55,782 bases of DNA from Prevotella sp. (GCA_017538105.1 JAFYJN010000060.1:1-55782); one strand, 5' to 3'; counted from the stretch's first letter, positions 21,831 through 30,886 are shown. The notes: generated by a model not told the origin, from the sequence alone. Translations and numbers: made by a program.

Positions 21831-23114
21831 TTAGGGAAATTCATACACCAGATACTGTGCGTTGGGCTCGATGGGATAATTGGTGAGTCGCCCCGAGCGT
21901 GTTACAAACGACAGTATGCCATTGTATATGCCATTGCCAAATGTGAATTGGTCAGCGTAGATGTTGATATAGTGAATACGCCGGGCATCGTAGTTCAGAA
22001 GTCGCTCTGTATCGTTGACGGGCATGCCGTCAATCAGTACCAGTGTTTGCAAAGAGCTATTGTAAACTTCCTGTTCTCTACGGACAATCAGCCGGGGAAC
22101 ACCATTGATTCTTGTGTTCTTGACGCAGCTCACATATTCAATCAGCACCTCTCTGATAGTGAGAAACTGTCGGTACTCGTCAAGATTGTAAGTCAAATCA
22201 GGTCGGGTGCCTGACACTGTCTCGTCATAGTCTAACGGTACTACTTCTTCTGCCGTGTCATCGGCATAATCGCCCAACTGCAGTTCTCGCTTGGCTGGCG
22301 CAATGGCCATCTGATGCCGCTGCATGTCAAGGGAACGGGCTTCCACCTCACTCCGCTTGTAATGGAATAGGAGATGCGGGAGCCGCTTCGGGAGCAGGGT
22401 GGCAAACGGACTTATCATCTCGATGGGCAGACTCGCGCCTGTGGACGACAGGGCGGAGAGAACCAATGGCTGCTTGCCATGGATGCCGTAGGTGTAGAAG
22501 ACAGCCATGGAGTCATTGACCATCTTCCCCTCGAAATAATGTATCTGCTTACCTATGATGCTCAAGGAAGGACAAATCTGGCTGACACTGATAGCGTTGC
22601 CATCAGAGCCGTTCTTAATACGTGCTTTGATGATTTGGCCTTCCGTCTCACGTACATCGACATCCTTCTTGCTTATCAAATCGGCAGTGGAGAAACGGCC
22701 TCCCTCACCCATTGACGGATAACTCGACCCGTCGGGAGCCGTGAGTTTTACCCATTCGATGTCATCGTCCACGCTCTTGTGAAGTGGGTTGACAATAGCC
22801 ACAAGCTGGTGAGACACATTGGCGTCGTGGCGGGTATAGACAGATAACACATAGTACCCACTATGGAGGCTGGAAGGCAGTTCGATGATGCCTGTTCCCA
22901 CTCCCTCCTTGAGACTTACAACGACACCGGCTGCCAAACCGTACGTGTCACACAGTTCAGCATAGGCTATCATGGCGTCGTCGGCTGTCACGCTGACTTT
23001 CATCGCCTCACCAGCCAGATACCATGTGCGGTCAGTCTCAATATTCGCAGCATAGGTACTTAGGGAAAGCACCATCGCAGCTGTCAGTGATAATATTTTG
23101 TTGTTCATCTTCAA
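21831..23114 (-). CDS. Exported macroglobulin-like protein with TonB plug-like C-terminus
   Basis: A 427-residue protein with signal peptide (cleavage near STYA-A, residue 22). The N-terminal part (ETDRTWYLAGEAMKVSV, then SGYYVLSVYTRHD) resembles the MG-type beta-sandwich domains of alpha-2-macroglobulin-like proteins. The C-terminal part (about 320-420) resembles a TonB-receptor plug: TIREVLIEYV, QTLVLIDGMPVNDTERL, ARRIHYINIYADQFTFG and NGILSFVTRSG follow the order of plug motifs. No beta-barrel follows; the protein ends 13 residues later. It is last in an operon with a TonB-dependent receptor and a DUF4249 lipoprotein, overlapping the latter by four bases. A periplasmic or surface partner of that receptor is a reasonable guess. 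The domain calls are by eye. Confidence 0.65.
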   Translation of the reverse strand: MKMNNKILSLTAAMVLSLSTYAANIETDRTWYLAGEAMKVSVTADDAMIAYAELCDTYGLAAGVVVSLKEGVGTGIIELPSSLHSGYYVLSVYTRHDANVSHQLVAIVNPLHKSVDDDIEWVKLTAPDGSSYPSMGEGGRFSTADLISKKDVDVRETEGQIIKARIKNGSDGNAISVSQICPSLSIIGKQIHYFEGKMVNDSMAVFYTYGIHGKQPLVLSALSSTGASLPIEMISPFATLLPKRLPHLLFHYKRSEVEARSLDMQRHQMAIAPAKRELQLGDYADDTAEEVVPLDYDETVSGTRPDLTYNLDEYRQFLTIREVLIEYVSCVKNTRINGVPRLIVRREQEVYNSSLQTLVLIDGMPVNDTERLLNYDARRIHYINIYADQFTFGNGIYNGILSFVTRSGRLTNYPIEPNAQYLVYEFP

Positions 23115-24301
23115 TAACTAATGTCTTCTTCCATTGACCAAAAATCAGGCTCTTCTGCAGACGCGCCTTTCAATCTGACATCAAGTTGATAGTCGTATGC
23201 CCATGCCGTTCGCAACTTGCCTTGAGGCCTGTCTCTCTCGTCTTCCCATTTGCACAGAAACATCTTTTCTTCTTTCACCATTCGCAAGCAATCCATTTCA
23301 TCGCAGTCATTGAGCCATCTGCGCATGTCTTTGGGGAAAGGAAAGTCGATAGAGTAATCCATAGCTATGATGAAGAACCTATAGGCACTTGTATTCAAGG
23401 AGCAGCCCACAAACCCAATCACGTGCTTTTGTGACGTGAGACAACGGATATTGGTAGGTAGGGCGGATGGTAGCGGAGTGAACAAGCCTCCCATCTCGGA
23501 ACTTGCTTGGCGACGAGCAAGATCATACTCATACTCAGCCTTTGAAATGGCACGTTGATGTACCAGTCCGCTATATTTGTAATATACACGCTCGTCGCCA
23601 CGGTCAATGTCGAACATCTTGAATCTTTGGATGTGCTGCCCCTCGTAATTCAGGCTGGTCCCAACCAGGATGACCGAGCTTGTGGCGTTCTTCCATCCAC
23701 GCGAAGGAAACTGGTTGGGGTCATAGACGGGTATCAATTTTGTCGTGTCGAAATAGATGTCGGTCTTGTAGTCGGGATGAACTTCCCACGTCTCGTCGTA
23801 TGTCCACGAATAGTAATTCACCTTGTCAGCGTCAAAGGGTGCTTCAGGGGTGACGAAAATATCGATATTGCTTTCCGGAGTGTCCTGCTCCACTCTTACC
23901 TCTGCGATCTTCTCGGTACGAAGAGGTGTCTGGGGCTCAGATTCATAGACTTCTCCGTTGGTCTCGATATGCAGATAATAGGCTACGTCGGGATCAAGGT
24001 CTCCAACCTGGCAGGCGTAATAGCCGTTGGTTTCCTGTGCCGTATATTCTGAGCCGTCAGTTCCGCGTACTGATACTTTTGCTCCCGTAACCATCTTGGG
24101 CGTATTGGAAGAGTTGACAGGCTGCGTGCGCGACAGGATGAACTTATTCAATTGGGATGAACAGATGGCGCCCTCAACAACGAGCAAGTCGGAATCGTCT
24201 GACGGGATGTCTGCTTCGTATTCTTCTATACAGCCCGACAGCGTACATACGCTTACCAGTAGGCATAGCACCAAATATAGCGATTGTCTCAGTTTCATCA
24301 T
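23111..24301 (-). CDS. DUF4249-family lipoprotein
   Basis: A 396-residue lipoprotein: signal peptide with lipobox TLSGC, lipidated Cys24, followed by an acidic IEEYEAD stretch of the kind linked with surface export of Bacteroidetes lipoproteins. The mature part starts with an Ig-like domain (LLVVEGAICSSQLNKFILSRT and VTGAKVSVRGTDGSEYTA), typical of DUF4249 proteins, which accompany TonB-dependent receptors. It lies three bases after the receptor gene and overlaps the next gene (ATGA), so the three are one operon. A ligand-capturing role for the receptor, in the way of SusD, is an inference from context only. Confidence 0.85.
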   Translation of the reverse strand: MMKLRQSLYLVLCLLVSVCTLSGCIEEYEADIPSDDSDLLVVEGAICSSQLNKFILSRTQPVNSSNTPKMVTGAKVSVRGTDGSEYTAQETNGYYACQVGDLDPDVAYYLHIETNGEVYESEPQTPLRTEKIAEVRVEQDTPESNIDIFVTPEAPFDADKVNYYSWTYDETWEVHPDYKTDIYFDTTKLIPVYDPNQFPSRGWKNATSSVILVGTSLNYEGQHIQRFKMFDIDRGDERVYYKYSGLVHQRAISKAEYEYDLARRQASSEMGGLFTPLPSALPTNIRCLTSQKHVIGFVGCSLNTSAYRFFIIAMDYSIDFPFPKDMRRWLNDCDEMDCLRMVKEEKMFLCKWEDERDRPQGKLRTAWAYDYQLDVRLKGASAEEPDFWSMEEDISY

Positions 24302-24304
24302 ATC

Positions 24305-27301
24305 TTAGTGGAATCGTATATTAATGGAAACAAAAGGAATGGCAGTGCCAAAAACAGATAACTTATACCCCGTTATTTTCTCCCCTTCAGTGACATAATA
24401 GATGGAGTAAGCATTTTTGCGCGCAAGGGCATTATACACACCTATGGAAAACGACGTGTGAAGAAAACTGGTCAGCTTATGCGTCGGCTCTATATTAAAC
24501 GCAAGGTCCAGACGCATATAGTCTGGGATGCGGTAGGTGTTGCGGTCGGTATAGTATGGCATGTATTTCTGATTGTGCGAGTCGTAATATTGGCCGGCTG
24601 GCAACGTCGTCGGACGACCTGTGGCATAGTTGAAGTTGCTTGAAAAACTATACCTCTCGGTAAACTTGTAATTGAGCACCGCTTTTACCTCGTGGGGCCT
24701 GTCATATTCCGTAGGGTACCACTCTCCATTGTTCAGTGGCATTGTCACCCTCTTGTCGTCCTGACGGGTAAAAGAGCGGGAGAATGTATAGTTTACCCAT
24801 CCGTTGATTTTTCCCGTGGGTTTCTTCGCCTGGAGTTCCAGACCATAGGCTTGTCCCTTGGTGGAGATGACGTCGGTTTCAAGGTGGTGGTTCATCAGCA
24901 GGACGGCAGAACTGCGATAGTTGAGATAATCGCTAATATGCTTGTAGTAAACCTCTGCGGAGAACTCGTATTTTTTGTCGGCTGTCTCATGATAGATACC
25001 GGCGGCCACCTGCCAGCCGTTCTGCGGCTTGATGTTAAGGTCGGAGAGCTTCCAAATATCAGTAGGCGACATGATGGAAGTGTTCGACACTTTATGGATA
25101 TATTGGTGCATCGTGTTGAAACCTGCCTTCAACGAAAGGTTTTCCTGTAGTGCATAGCGGGCCGATAGACGTAACTCGGGAGCATGATAGGTCTTGATGA
25201 CACCTGTTTCGTGACGGGACTCCAGCAATGTCCTTTCTGAAGGAAGTTCCCCTTCGTAATAATAATTCACGTCGCGAGGACCAAATACATTGAACATGGT
25301 ATAACGCAAACCGGCAGAAACAGACAGCTTCTCCGTGAGCGAACGCTCATAGTCGAAATATACCGCGCTCTCCAATGCCTTTTCTCTCTCCAACTGGTCT
25401 GTCGTGATGAATGACTTCTCACCCACAGGCTCATACTTGCCTGCCTGCACATTGTAATGCTGCACGGAGAGCCCATATGAGAAGGATTGCTTTTCCGAAA
25501 GACGCTGACGAATATGCAGCTTGCCCCATAGCTGGTCTATGCCGAAACTCAATCGGGCAGCCCTGGTGGGGGTGTTCCAATCTTCATTGAAATAGTCGTA
25601 GTGGTCAAGTCCGGCGGAAAACGTAGCGGTCACTTTCTCATTCAGGATAGAGCGCCACTCGGCGGAGAAGTTACGGTTCTGGTAACCATAATTATCCTTT
25701 GAACTGAACGAGAACTTGTCGTTGCTCCAATATCCATACACCCTGAGGCGATGCATATTGTTGGGCTTCCATGTCAGTACGCCACCTAAATCAAAGAAGT
25801 TGGCGGTGCCGTTCTTGTAGCCGCTCTTCTCCGGTAGCTTCTTGAGAATCCAGTCACTATAGGTGGTTCGACCATTCAACAGCAGTGACAAATGATCCTT
25901 GACGATAGGTATCTCAATATTCGCCTTGCTGGTAAGCGCGCCGATACTTGCAGAACCGGTAAGCTTCTGCATATTGGCCTCCTTCGAGGTCACTCTTAAT
26001 ACACTGCTTATCCTGCCTCCGTATTCTACGGGAATACTTGACTTGAACAGCTCCACATCCTCGACGGCATCTGAATTGAACGAGGTGAACAAACCGAATA
26101 GATGAGAGGGATTAAAAACAGTACCTCCATTGAAAAGAATGAGGTTCTGGTCTGTCGCGCCTCCTCGCACATTATATCCGCTTGAAGCCTCTCCAACGGT
26201 AGTGACACCTGGCAGCGTGAGAACTATCTTCATGATGTCCGACTCGCCAAAGGCTGATGGGATATTCTTCAGTATCTGGGGCTTGAACTTCTCAGAGCCC
26301 ATCATGATGCTCTCCACAGCTGACTGACGACCACCAACAACGACTATCTCGGCAAGTTCCTGGTCATCGGCAATACTCGCCTTTGCTTTCTTCACGCCCG
26401 GCACGATATATATCTTTGTCTTTGTCGAAGCGACTGCTCTGGCGACAGAATCATTGTCAAGAACAGGAATGCCGGAGATAAGAGGCGTCTCCTCCAAACC
26501 TCCCGTTGCCGGAGAGGCTTCCTGTGTGGCAACAACTGTTTCTGGAGTAGCTGCTTTCGCAATAGGGGATGATTCCTGGTCTACATGGTAGAAGGTTGGG
26601 GGGAGGTTCTCCACAACTTTCACAAGACTTTTCTCACGCTCACTCTTTGAAAAGGAAAGATGATTCCTCTTGACAAATTGCTTGATTTGCTTTTTCTGCA
26701 AAGGAAAGACCTTTGCCACGTCCGAGGCACGTTTCACATGATGCTTTACTCCGTCCGCAGAAATGAGCGTATAATACTCGTTGGTATGAAGAGCCTTTAG
26801 GTATTTTTTTTCTTCGGATATCTTATCACGGTCATAAGTCTTCCAAACACAATGGTAAAGACGAATACCATTGGATTCTCCATCACAAAGCAGAGATGCA
26901 TATCGTGAACTGTCCTCAGGATCATGCACATACCTGTGTCCATCCATCTCAAACCAGTCAATGAATTCTTGGTCAGGCAGACAAAACGCCCTTTTCCCAG
27001 GAGGAAAAACAACAACACATTGCTTCAATTGGTCGAAACGCAGCTGCACATCGTCATATACCACACCATGATAGCTGACACGGCCTTTATACAGGTCAGT
27101 GTTGCCCTTATAATAGGGCATGTCGTGCCACAACATTTTTGAGTACTGAGGTTCAATAGCCCCCACGTAAAGGCGGGCATAATCAGAAGCGGAGGAAAAA
27201 TACTCCTGAGCTCCAACATACTGTACGACGACTATCATACAGAATAATGCCAACAAATACTTTTTTATGTTCTCCCTATGGTCACTTGCTTTTTTTGTCA
27301 T
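24305..27301 (-). CDS. TonB-dependent receptor with long N-terminal extension
   Basis: A 998-residue outer-membrane receptor. After a signal sequence (hydrophobic 15-30) come about 300 residues that are not the usual carboxypeptidase-like domain: a domain of about 200 residues (LYKGRVSYHGVVYDDVQLRFDQ, KYLKALHTNEYYTLISADGVK) and a low-complexity linker. The plug starts near 325 (ELAEIVVVGGRQSAVESI, LPGVTTVGEASSGYNVRGG, ATDQNLILFNGGTVFNPSH, SSIPVEYGGRISSVL) and the barrel runs to the C-terminus (AIPFVSINIRFH). It heads an operon with the DUF4249 lipoprotein and the plug-like protein. Substrate unknown. A -7 box TATATTTG lies at 27390-27383. Confidence 0.92.
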   Translation of the reverse strand: MTKKASDHRENIKKYLLALFCMIVVVQYVGAQEYFSSASDYARLYVGAIEPQYSKMLWHDMPYYKGNTDLYKGRVSYHGVVYDDVQLRFDQLKQCVVVFPPGKRAFCLPDQEFIDWFEMDGHRYVHDPEDSSRYASLLCDGESNGIRLYHCVWKTYDRDKISEEKKYLKALHTNEYYTLISADGVKHHVKRASDVAKVFPLQKKQIKQFVKRNHLSFSKSEREKSLVKVVENLPPTFYHVDQESSPIAKAATPETVVATQEASPATGGLEETPLISGIPVLDNDSVARAVASTKTKIYIVPGVKKAKASIADDQELAEIVVVGGRQSAVESIMMGSEKFKPQILKNIPSAFGESDIMKIVLTLPGVTTVGEASSGYNVRGGATDQNLILFNGGTVFNPSHLFGLFTSFNSDAVEDVELFKSSIPVEYGGRISSVLRVTSKEANMQKLTGSASIGALTSKANIEIPIVKDHLSLLLNGRTTYSDWILKKLPEKSGYKNGTANFFDLGGVLTWKPNNMHRLRVYGYWSNDKFSFSSKDNYGYQNRNFSAEWRSILNEKVTATFSAGLDHYDYFNEDWNTPTRAARLSFGIDQLWGKLHIRQRLSEKQSFSYGLSVQHYNVQAGKYEPVGEKSFITTDQLEREKALESAVYFDYERSLTEKLSVSAGLRYTMFNVFGPRDVNYYYEGELPSERTLLESRHETGVIKTYHAPELRLSARYALQENLSLKAGFNTMHQYIHKVSNTSIMSPTDIWKLSDLNIKPQNGWQVAAGIYHETADKKYEFSAEVYYKHISDYLNYRSSAVLLMNHHLETDVISTKGQAYGLELQAKKPTGKINGWVNYTFSRSFTRQDDKRVTMPLNNGEWYPTEYDRPHEVKAVLNYKFTERYSFSSNFNYATGRPTTLPAGQYYDSHNQKYMPYYTDRNTYRIPDYMRLDLAFNIEPTHKLTSFLHTSFSIGVYNALARKNAYSIYYVTEGEKITGYKLSVFGTAIPFVSINIRFH

Positions 27302-27382
27302 AAGTATTGTCTATGTCTGTCACTGGCACTAATGATAAAGTACGGCAAACCAAGCTGTATCCTAAAAAATGATTTTTGTTTA

Positions 27383-27390
27383 CAAATATA
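27383..27390 (-). promoter_or_regulatory. Bacteroidetes -7 box for the receptor/DUF4249 operon
   Basis: TATATTTG on the minus strand, 81 bases before the receptor start codon. No clear TTTG at the -33 distance. Confidence 0.45.
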
Positions 27391-27475
27391 CAAACATTTT
27401 TTAGAACCCACAATTTTTTAGCATTTTTCTTGCATCGATGTCGCCTACGGGTGCCAATAACCGATTCAGGCTTTT

Positions 27476-29857
27476 TCAAAACTCCACCCGATATGCGATG
27501 TTGGGGAAGGTGAGTGAGGTGAACTTGTCGACAATCTCATGAGTTTCCAAATTGAAGGTCTGGCCTTGGAAAGTGCGCATTTGAAGGTACTCCAGGATGA
27601 AGTGGTGTGAGGTGTGTTTCTTGTTGATGGTGTATTTTATAGAGAACGCATAGCCCACATTGAGTCCTTTCTGTTTGCAAAACGGGTCAATGCCATCGTC
27701 CATCGGAATCGATTTGTCGGGCCGTAGCATGATGTCCTCAAAGGTAGTGCCCTCGGGGATGGGCGTATAGCGGTCACCACCCATCAATGTAAGACGGCCG
27801 TTGCACCCAAAGACGTTCTTCTTGGCGTGTCCAATCATCCATTCCTTGCCACCTAAGATGTTCGTGATGAAGCCGCGGTCGTGGCGTGAGTGATGCCACT
27901 CGCCTTGGGCGTCACGATATTCCGACTTGAAGAGTGTAGCGGTCAGCATGCCATAGAAACCGTCCTTCAGATAACGCTCCAGAGTAAGGTCGATGCCGTA
28001 GTTGCGGCCCACACCATCGTTTACCAAAGCGCGGTCTTGGAAGAACATGTTGTGATTGAGAATGGAATAGGTCGTCCCCTGTTCCACGGGTACATCGAAG
28101 AGCCATTGCCAATAAGGCTCGATTTTCAACATAGCGTTCTCGTTGAAGCGCTGGGCGAAAGAGACGGAGATGTGGTGTGAGCGGGTGAGGCCAAGGTCTT
28201 TGTTCGGATTGCCGCCTGCCATCGTAACGAAATAGGTGTCAGTGGCTTCCTTGCGACTGTTGAGGGCATAAGCCAAAGATATTGTACTCGATGGTGTGGT
28301 CTTGTATTGTATGCTGATGCGGGGCTCTACGAGCCATTGGTTATTGAGGTTGAACCACATCACGTTGATGCCCGCCACGGTGGAGAAACGGCGGCTGAGT
28401 GCCAGTTTGTGACTGCTGAAGAAACGGGTCAGACCCGTGTTGCCCTTAGAGTCATAGACGCGATACAACGGACCGCCTGTCTCATGAATCCAATCGAGCC
28501 ACGTGTTGAAATTGAGGTACTGATGCTCAATGCCGTTAAGCATCGTATAGCGCGAAGAGAACTTATGCTGATGTTGTGTGCTGAAGATGAGGCTCCACTG
28601 GGCGTTGCGGCCTGCCATGCCAGGGGTCTGCGCCATTTGCTCATCGTAGTTGTTCATGCCAAGTTTGCGATAGTTGCCAGTAAAGGCCGCGTTGGAACGG
28701 AGCGTGCCTCTATTTCCGAAACGATAGGTATGAGTCAGACCACCGGCACAACTGCGCTGACGCGACCACGTGTCGTTCATGTCCCACAGTGTCTCCCATT
28801 CCGACACGTCGGGCACCTTGTTCTCGTAGTTGTCCACGAGACCAGTAAACCATACAGCGAAGGTGCCGGCCTTCTGGGTGGGCATATTCAACTTAAAACT
28901 TAGGTCTTGATAGTCGAGCGTCTCGTTCTCCATGTTGATGGCATGCAGTTTCTTGGCTATCTCGAGGAAGCTGTAGCGATAGTTCACTAAATATGATCCT
29001 TTCGAACCCTTGCCCAACGGTCCCTCAGAGGCGAAGTCGACGCCTAATGTTCCTATCTGAACCGCATGCTCGTATTTTGAGTTGTTGCCCGCACGCATCT
29101 TCATGTCGAAAGCACCAGAGAGGGCATTGCCAAATTCAGCAGGCATGGCACCGGTAAGAAAATCGCTGTTGGCCAATACCGTACCATTAAGCGACGTGAA
29201 GATGCCGCCGCCAGCCTCTGTGATCTCTGCAAAGTGATTGGGGTTATTCACCTCCACGCCCTCCACACGCCATTGCAGCATTTGGGGCGAATTGCCGTGG
29301 ATGCTGATGCCATTGGTTACACCGCCCGCTGCTACTCCTGCAAACATCGAGGCCGTTCGAGCAGGGTCGGCCATACCTCCAGCATAGCGTGTCGCTTCCT
29401 CCACGCTGAACATGCGGGCACCTACCTGGGCCATTTCGTTGAGTGGCATCTGCTTGTTGACTCGGGGCTTGACGACAACCTCGTCCAACTCTGAAATATT
29501 CTCACGCATCCGCAGATTCAATACCAATTCCTTGCCTGAAGAAAGCAGCTGCTCTTTGAGCACTACAGGTTCATAGCCGATATATGTAGCCCTTACGGAA
29601 TGTCGTCCTACGGGTACGTTTTTTATCTCAAAATTACCGCCGATATCCGATAAGGTGGCCAGGGAAATCCCGTTTTCCACGGTTATTGTCACACCAATCA
29701 TAGGCTCTCCAGAAGCAATATCGCATACTTGTCCGCGAATGGTCTGTGTGGCCTGCTCTTTTTGTTTTGTCTGTTCATCAGATGTGGTTTGTGCCCCCGC
29801 CGCTGAGGGGAATAGCAACATTATTGTTAATGCTGCCCCATAAAACAATCTTTTCAT
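27476..29857 (-). CDS. TonB-dependent receptor with carboxypeptidase-like domain
   Basis: A 793-residue outer-membrane receptor: signal peptide (cleavage near AGAQ-T, residue 23), a carboxypeptidase-regulatory-like domain (about 38-120: TIRGQVCDIASGEPMIGVTI, ATYIGYEPVVL), then the plug (LDEVVVKPRVNKQMPLNEMA, NGISIHGNSPQMLQWRVEGVEVNNP, MPAEFGNALSGAFDMKMR), and a beta-barrel ending in Phe (IAYRVEF). This form lacks SusC-type signatures and no SusD is adjacent, so it probably takes up a ligand other than a Sus-type glycan, but the substrate is unknown. Its own -7 box TACCTTTG lies at 29928-29921. Confidence 0.93.
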   Translation of the reverse strand: MKRLFYGAALTIMLLFPSAAGAQTTSDEQTKQKEQATQTIRGQVCDIASGEPMIGVTITVENGISLATLSDIGGNFEIKNVPVGRHSVRATYIGYEPVVLKEQLLSSGKELVLNLRMRENISELDEVVVKPRVNKQMPLNEMAQVGARMFSVEEATRYAGGMADPARTASMFAGVAAGGVTNGISIHGNSPQMLQWRVEGVEVNNPNHFAEITEAGGGIFTSLNGTVLANSDFLTGAMPAEFGNALSGAFDMKMRAGNNSKYEHAVQIGTLGVDFASEGPLGKGSKGSYLVNYRYSFLEIAKKLHAINMENETLDYQDLSFKLNMPTQKAGTFAVWFTGLVDNYENKVPDVSEWETLWDMNDTWSRQRSCAGGLTHTYRFGNRGTLRSNAAFTGNYRKLGMNNYDEQMAQTPGMAGRNAQWSLIFSTQHQHKFSSRYTMLNGIEHQYLNFNTWLDWIHETGGPLYRVYDSKGNTGLTRFFSSHKLALSRRFSTVAGINVMWFNLNNQWLVEPRISIQYKTTPSSTISLAYALNSRKEATDTYFVTMAGGNPNKDLGLTRSHHISVSFAQRFNENAMLKIEPYWQWLFDVPVEQGTTYSILNHNMFFQDRALVNDGVGRNYGIDLTLERYLKDGFYGMLTATLFKSEYRDAQGEWHHSRHDRGFITNILGGKEWMIGHAKKNVFGCNGRLTLMGGDRYTPIPEGTTFEDIMLRPDKSIPMDDGIDPFCKQKGLNVGYAFSIKYTINKKHTSHHFILEYLQMRTFQGQTFNLETHEIVDKFTSLTFPNIAYRVEF

Positions 29858-29920
29858 TGAATAATTGAATAGTTGATAATAAACTTAAATCAGATTTTCT
29901 GTTTTTTCTGAAAAATCATG

Positions 29921-29928
29921 CAAAGGTA
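29921..29928 (-). promoter_or_regulatory. Bacteroidetes -7 box for the second TonB receptor
   Basis: TACCTTTG on the minus strand, 63 bases before the start codon. A TTG lies 16 bases further upstream, shorter than the ideal 19-21. Confidence 0.5.
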
Positions 29929-30007
29929 ATAAATAAAATACGAACAATCGAGCATTGAACCTATGATTTTGTTACATCTTGGTCTGTTTCTTGCCTGCAC
30001 TGGAGCC

Positions 30008-30085
30008 TCAGTACTTCAAACGGGCCTCATTAAACTTCCAGGTTAGGTCAAGCATAATGTTGGTCCCTATATGTTGATTGTCAAC
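30008..30085 (-). pseudogene. Possible C-terminal relic of an outer-membrane barrel protein
   Basis: On the minus strand 25 codons read VDNQHIGTNIMLDLTWKF then NEARLKY and a TGA stop at 30010-30008. Alternating residues (NIMLDLTWKFN) and a closing aromatic are what the last strand of Bacteroidetes outer-membrane beta-barrels looks like, and FN..(K)xKY endings are common in that group. Nothing upstream continues it: the tRNA-Ser terminator and tRNA lie there. It may be the remnant left by a deletion or an integration event next to the tRNA. Short length makes chance possible. Confidence 0.3.
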
Positions 30086-30087
30086 CA

Positions 30088-30129
30088 AAAAGAAGAAGAG
30101 GATGTCGCGATGACATTCTCTTCTTCTTC
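30088..30129 (-). terminator. Terminator of the tRNA-Ser gene
   Basis: Arms GAAGAAGAGGATGTC and GACATTCTCTTCTTC (plus-strand view) pair around a five-base loop; read on the minus strand the hairpin is followed by TTTTT. It begins three bases after the tRNA 3' end. Confidence 0.75.
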
Positions 30130-30131
30130 AG

Positions 30132-30219
30132 CGGAAAGGATAGGATTCGAACCTACGAACCGGTTTCGCCGGTTACACGCTTTCCAGGCGTGCCTCTTCA
30201 GCCACTCGAGCACCTTTCC
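30132..30219 (-). tRNA. tRNA-Ser (anticodon GGA)
   Basis: An 88-base class II tRNA on the minus strand. Acceptor arms GGAAAGG and CCTTTCC pair with discriminator G; the D arm reads CTCGAGTGGCTGAAGAG. The anticodon stem-loop is CACGC-CTGGAAA-GCGTG, giving anticodon GGA. The long variable arm is AACCGGCGAAACCGGTT and the T arm GTAGGTTCGAATCCTAT. The 3' CCA is not encoded. A -7 box (TACCTTTG) lies upstream and a hairpin terminator downstream. Confidence 0.96.
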
Positions 30220-30234
30220 TTGCAAATGCGGATG

Positions 30235-30242
30235 CAAAGGTA
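30235..30242 (-). promoter_or_regulatory. Bacteroidetes -7 box for tRNA-Ser
   Basis: TACCTTTG on the minus strand, 15 bases before the tRNA 5' end. Confidence 0.55.
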
Positions 30243-30418
30243 TGATTATTTTGGCTATTAGAAGAATTTTCCACCAAGTTTTTTCAAAAAAGTTGTTTTT
30301 TATTATGATTGCGAAATCTACGAAGGAGCGAAATAATCGATAATTGCTCTCTTATCCCCTCCTTTTCCAAAGCATTCTCCTCTTTCCCCTCCTTTTCCAA
30401 AGGAAGGGTAGGGGTGGT

Positions 30419-30607
30419 TTGTCAGACAATCGCAACTATGTTGCGTAAAATATTACTGCGACCGGCAGAAAAAGGGAGCAGTACCTTAATGACTGAGCGA
30501 CGAGTAGGAGCGGTTACATCCCCTCCCGATGTCGGGAGGGGATTGGGGAGGGTAGGTACCCTCCTTAGGCAAGGAGGGGCGGGTGGTTGTGAAAGTAAAC
30601 TTCCTCC
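30419..30607. repeat. 189-bp direct repeat, copy 1
   Basis: This segment matches 30698-30886 over 189 bases without any insertion or deletion and with about 16 substitutions by my count. It carries the inverted repeat GCAAC...GTTGC near its start, the palindrome CCCCTCCCGATGTCGGGAGG, and a second hairpin CCCTCCTTAGGCAAGGAGGG. An open frame runs through both copies but has no start, spacing or composition that suggests a gene. The 740-base stretch between tRNA-Ser and the DUF1846 gene holds only these two repeats and promoter boxes. Confidence 0.85.
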
Positions 30608-30697
30608 TTAAGCGGACAAAATCTTCAAGCAGGGGGGCAAAAAAGTCCTAACCTAATTTTCTCACAGATATCACGGAAATACACAGAAAAGGATGGC

Positions 30698-30886
30698 TTG
30701 TCAAGAAATCGCAACTTTGTTGCGTCAAACAATATTGCGACCGGCAGAAAAAGGGAGCAGTACCTTAGTGAATGAGCGACGAGTAGGAGCGGTTACATCC
30801 CCTCCCGATGTTGGGAGGGGCTTGGGGTGGGTAGGTGCCCTCCTTAGGCAAGGAGGGGCGGGTGGTTGTGAAAGCAAACTTTCTCC
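30698..30886. repeat. 189-bp direct repeat, copy 2
   Basis: Second copy of the 189-base element, about 91 bases after copy 1. Here the leading inverted repeat is better preserved (CGCAAC-TTT-GTTGCG). The shared middle block from GCGACCGGCAG to GAGCGGTTACATCCCC is almost unchanged, while the ends have drifted. It ends about 50 bases before the -7 box of the DUF1846 gene. Confidence 0.85.

Noticed and set aside
27282-27479. A 65-residue minus-strand frame between the two TonB receptors
   Set aside because: It overlaps the -7 box of the receptor operon and has no signal peptide or family features.
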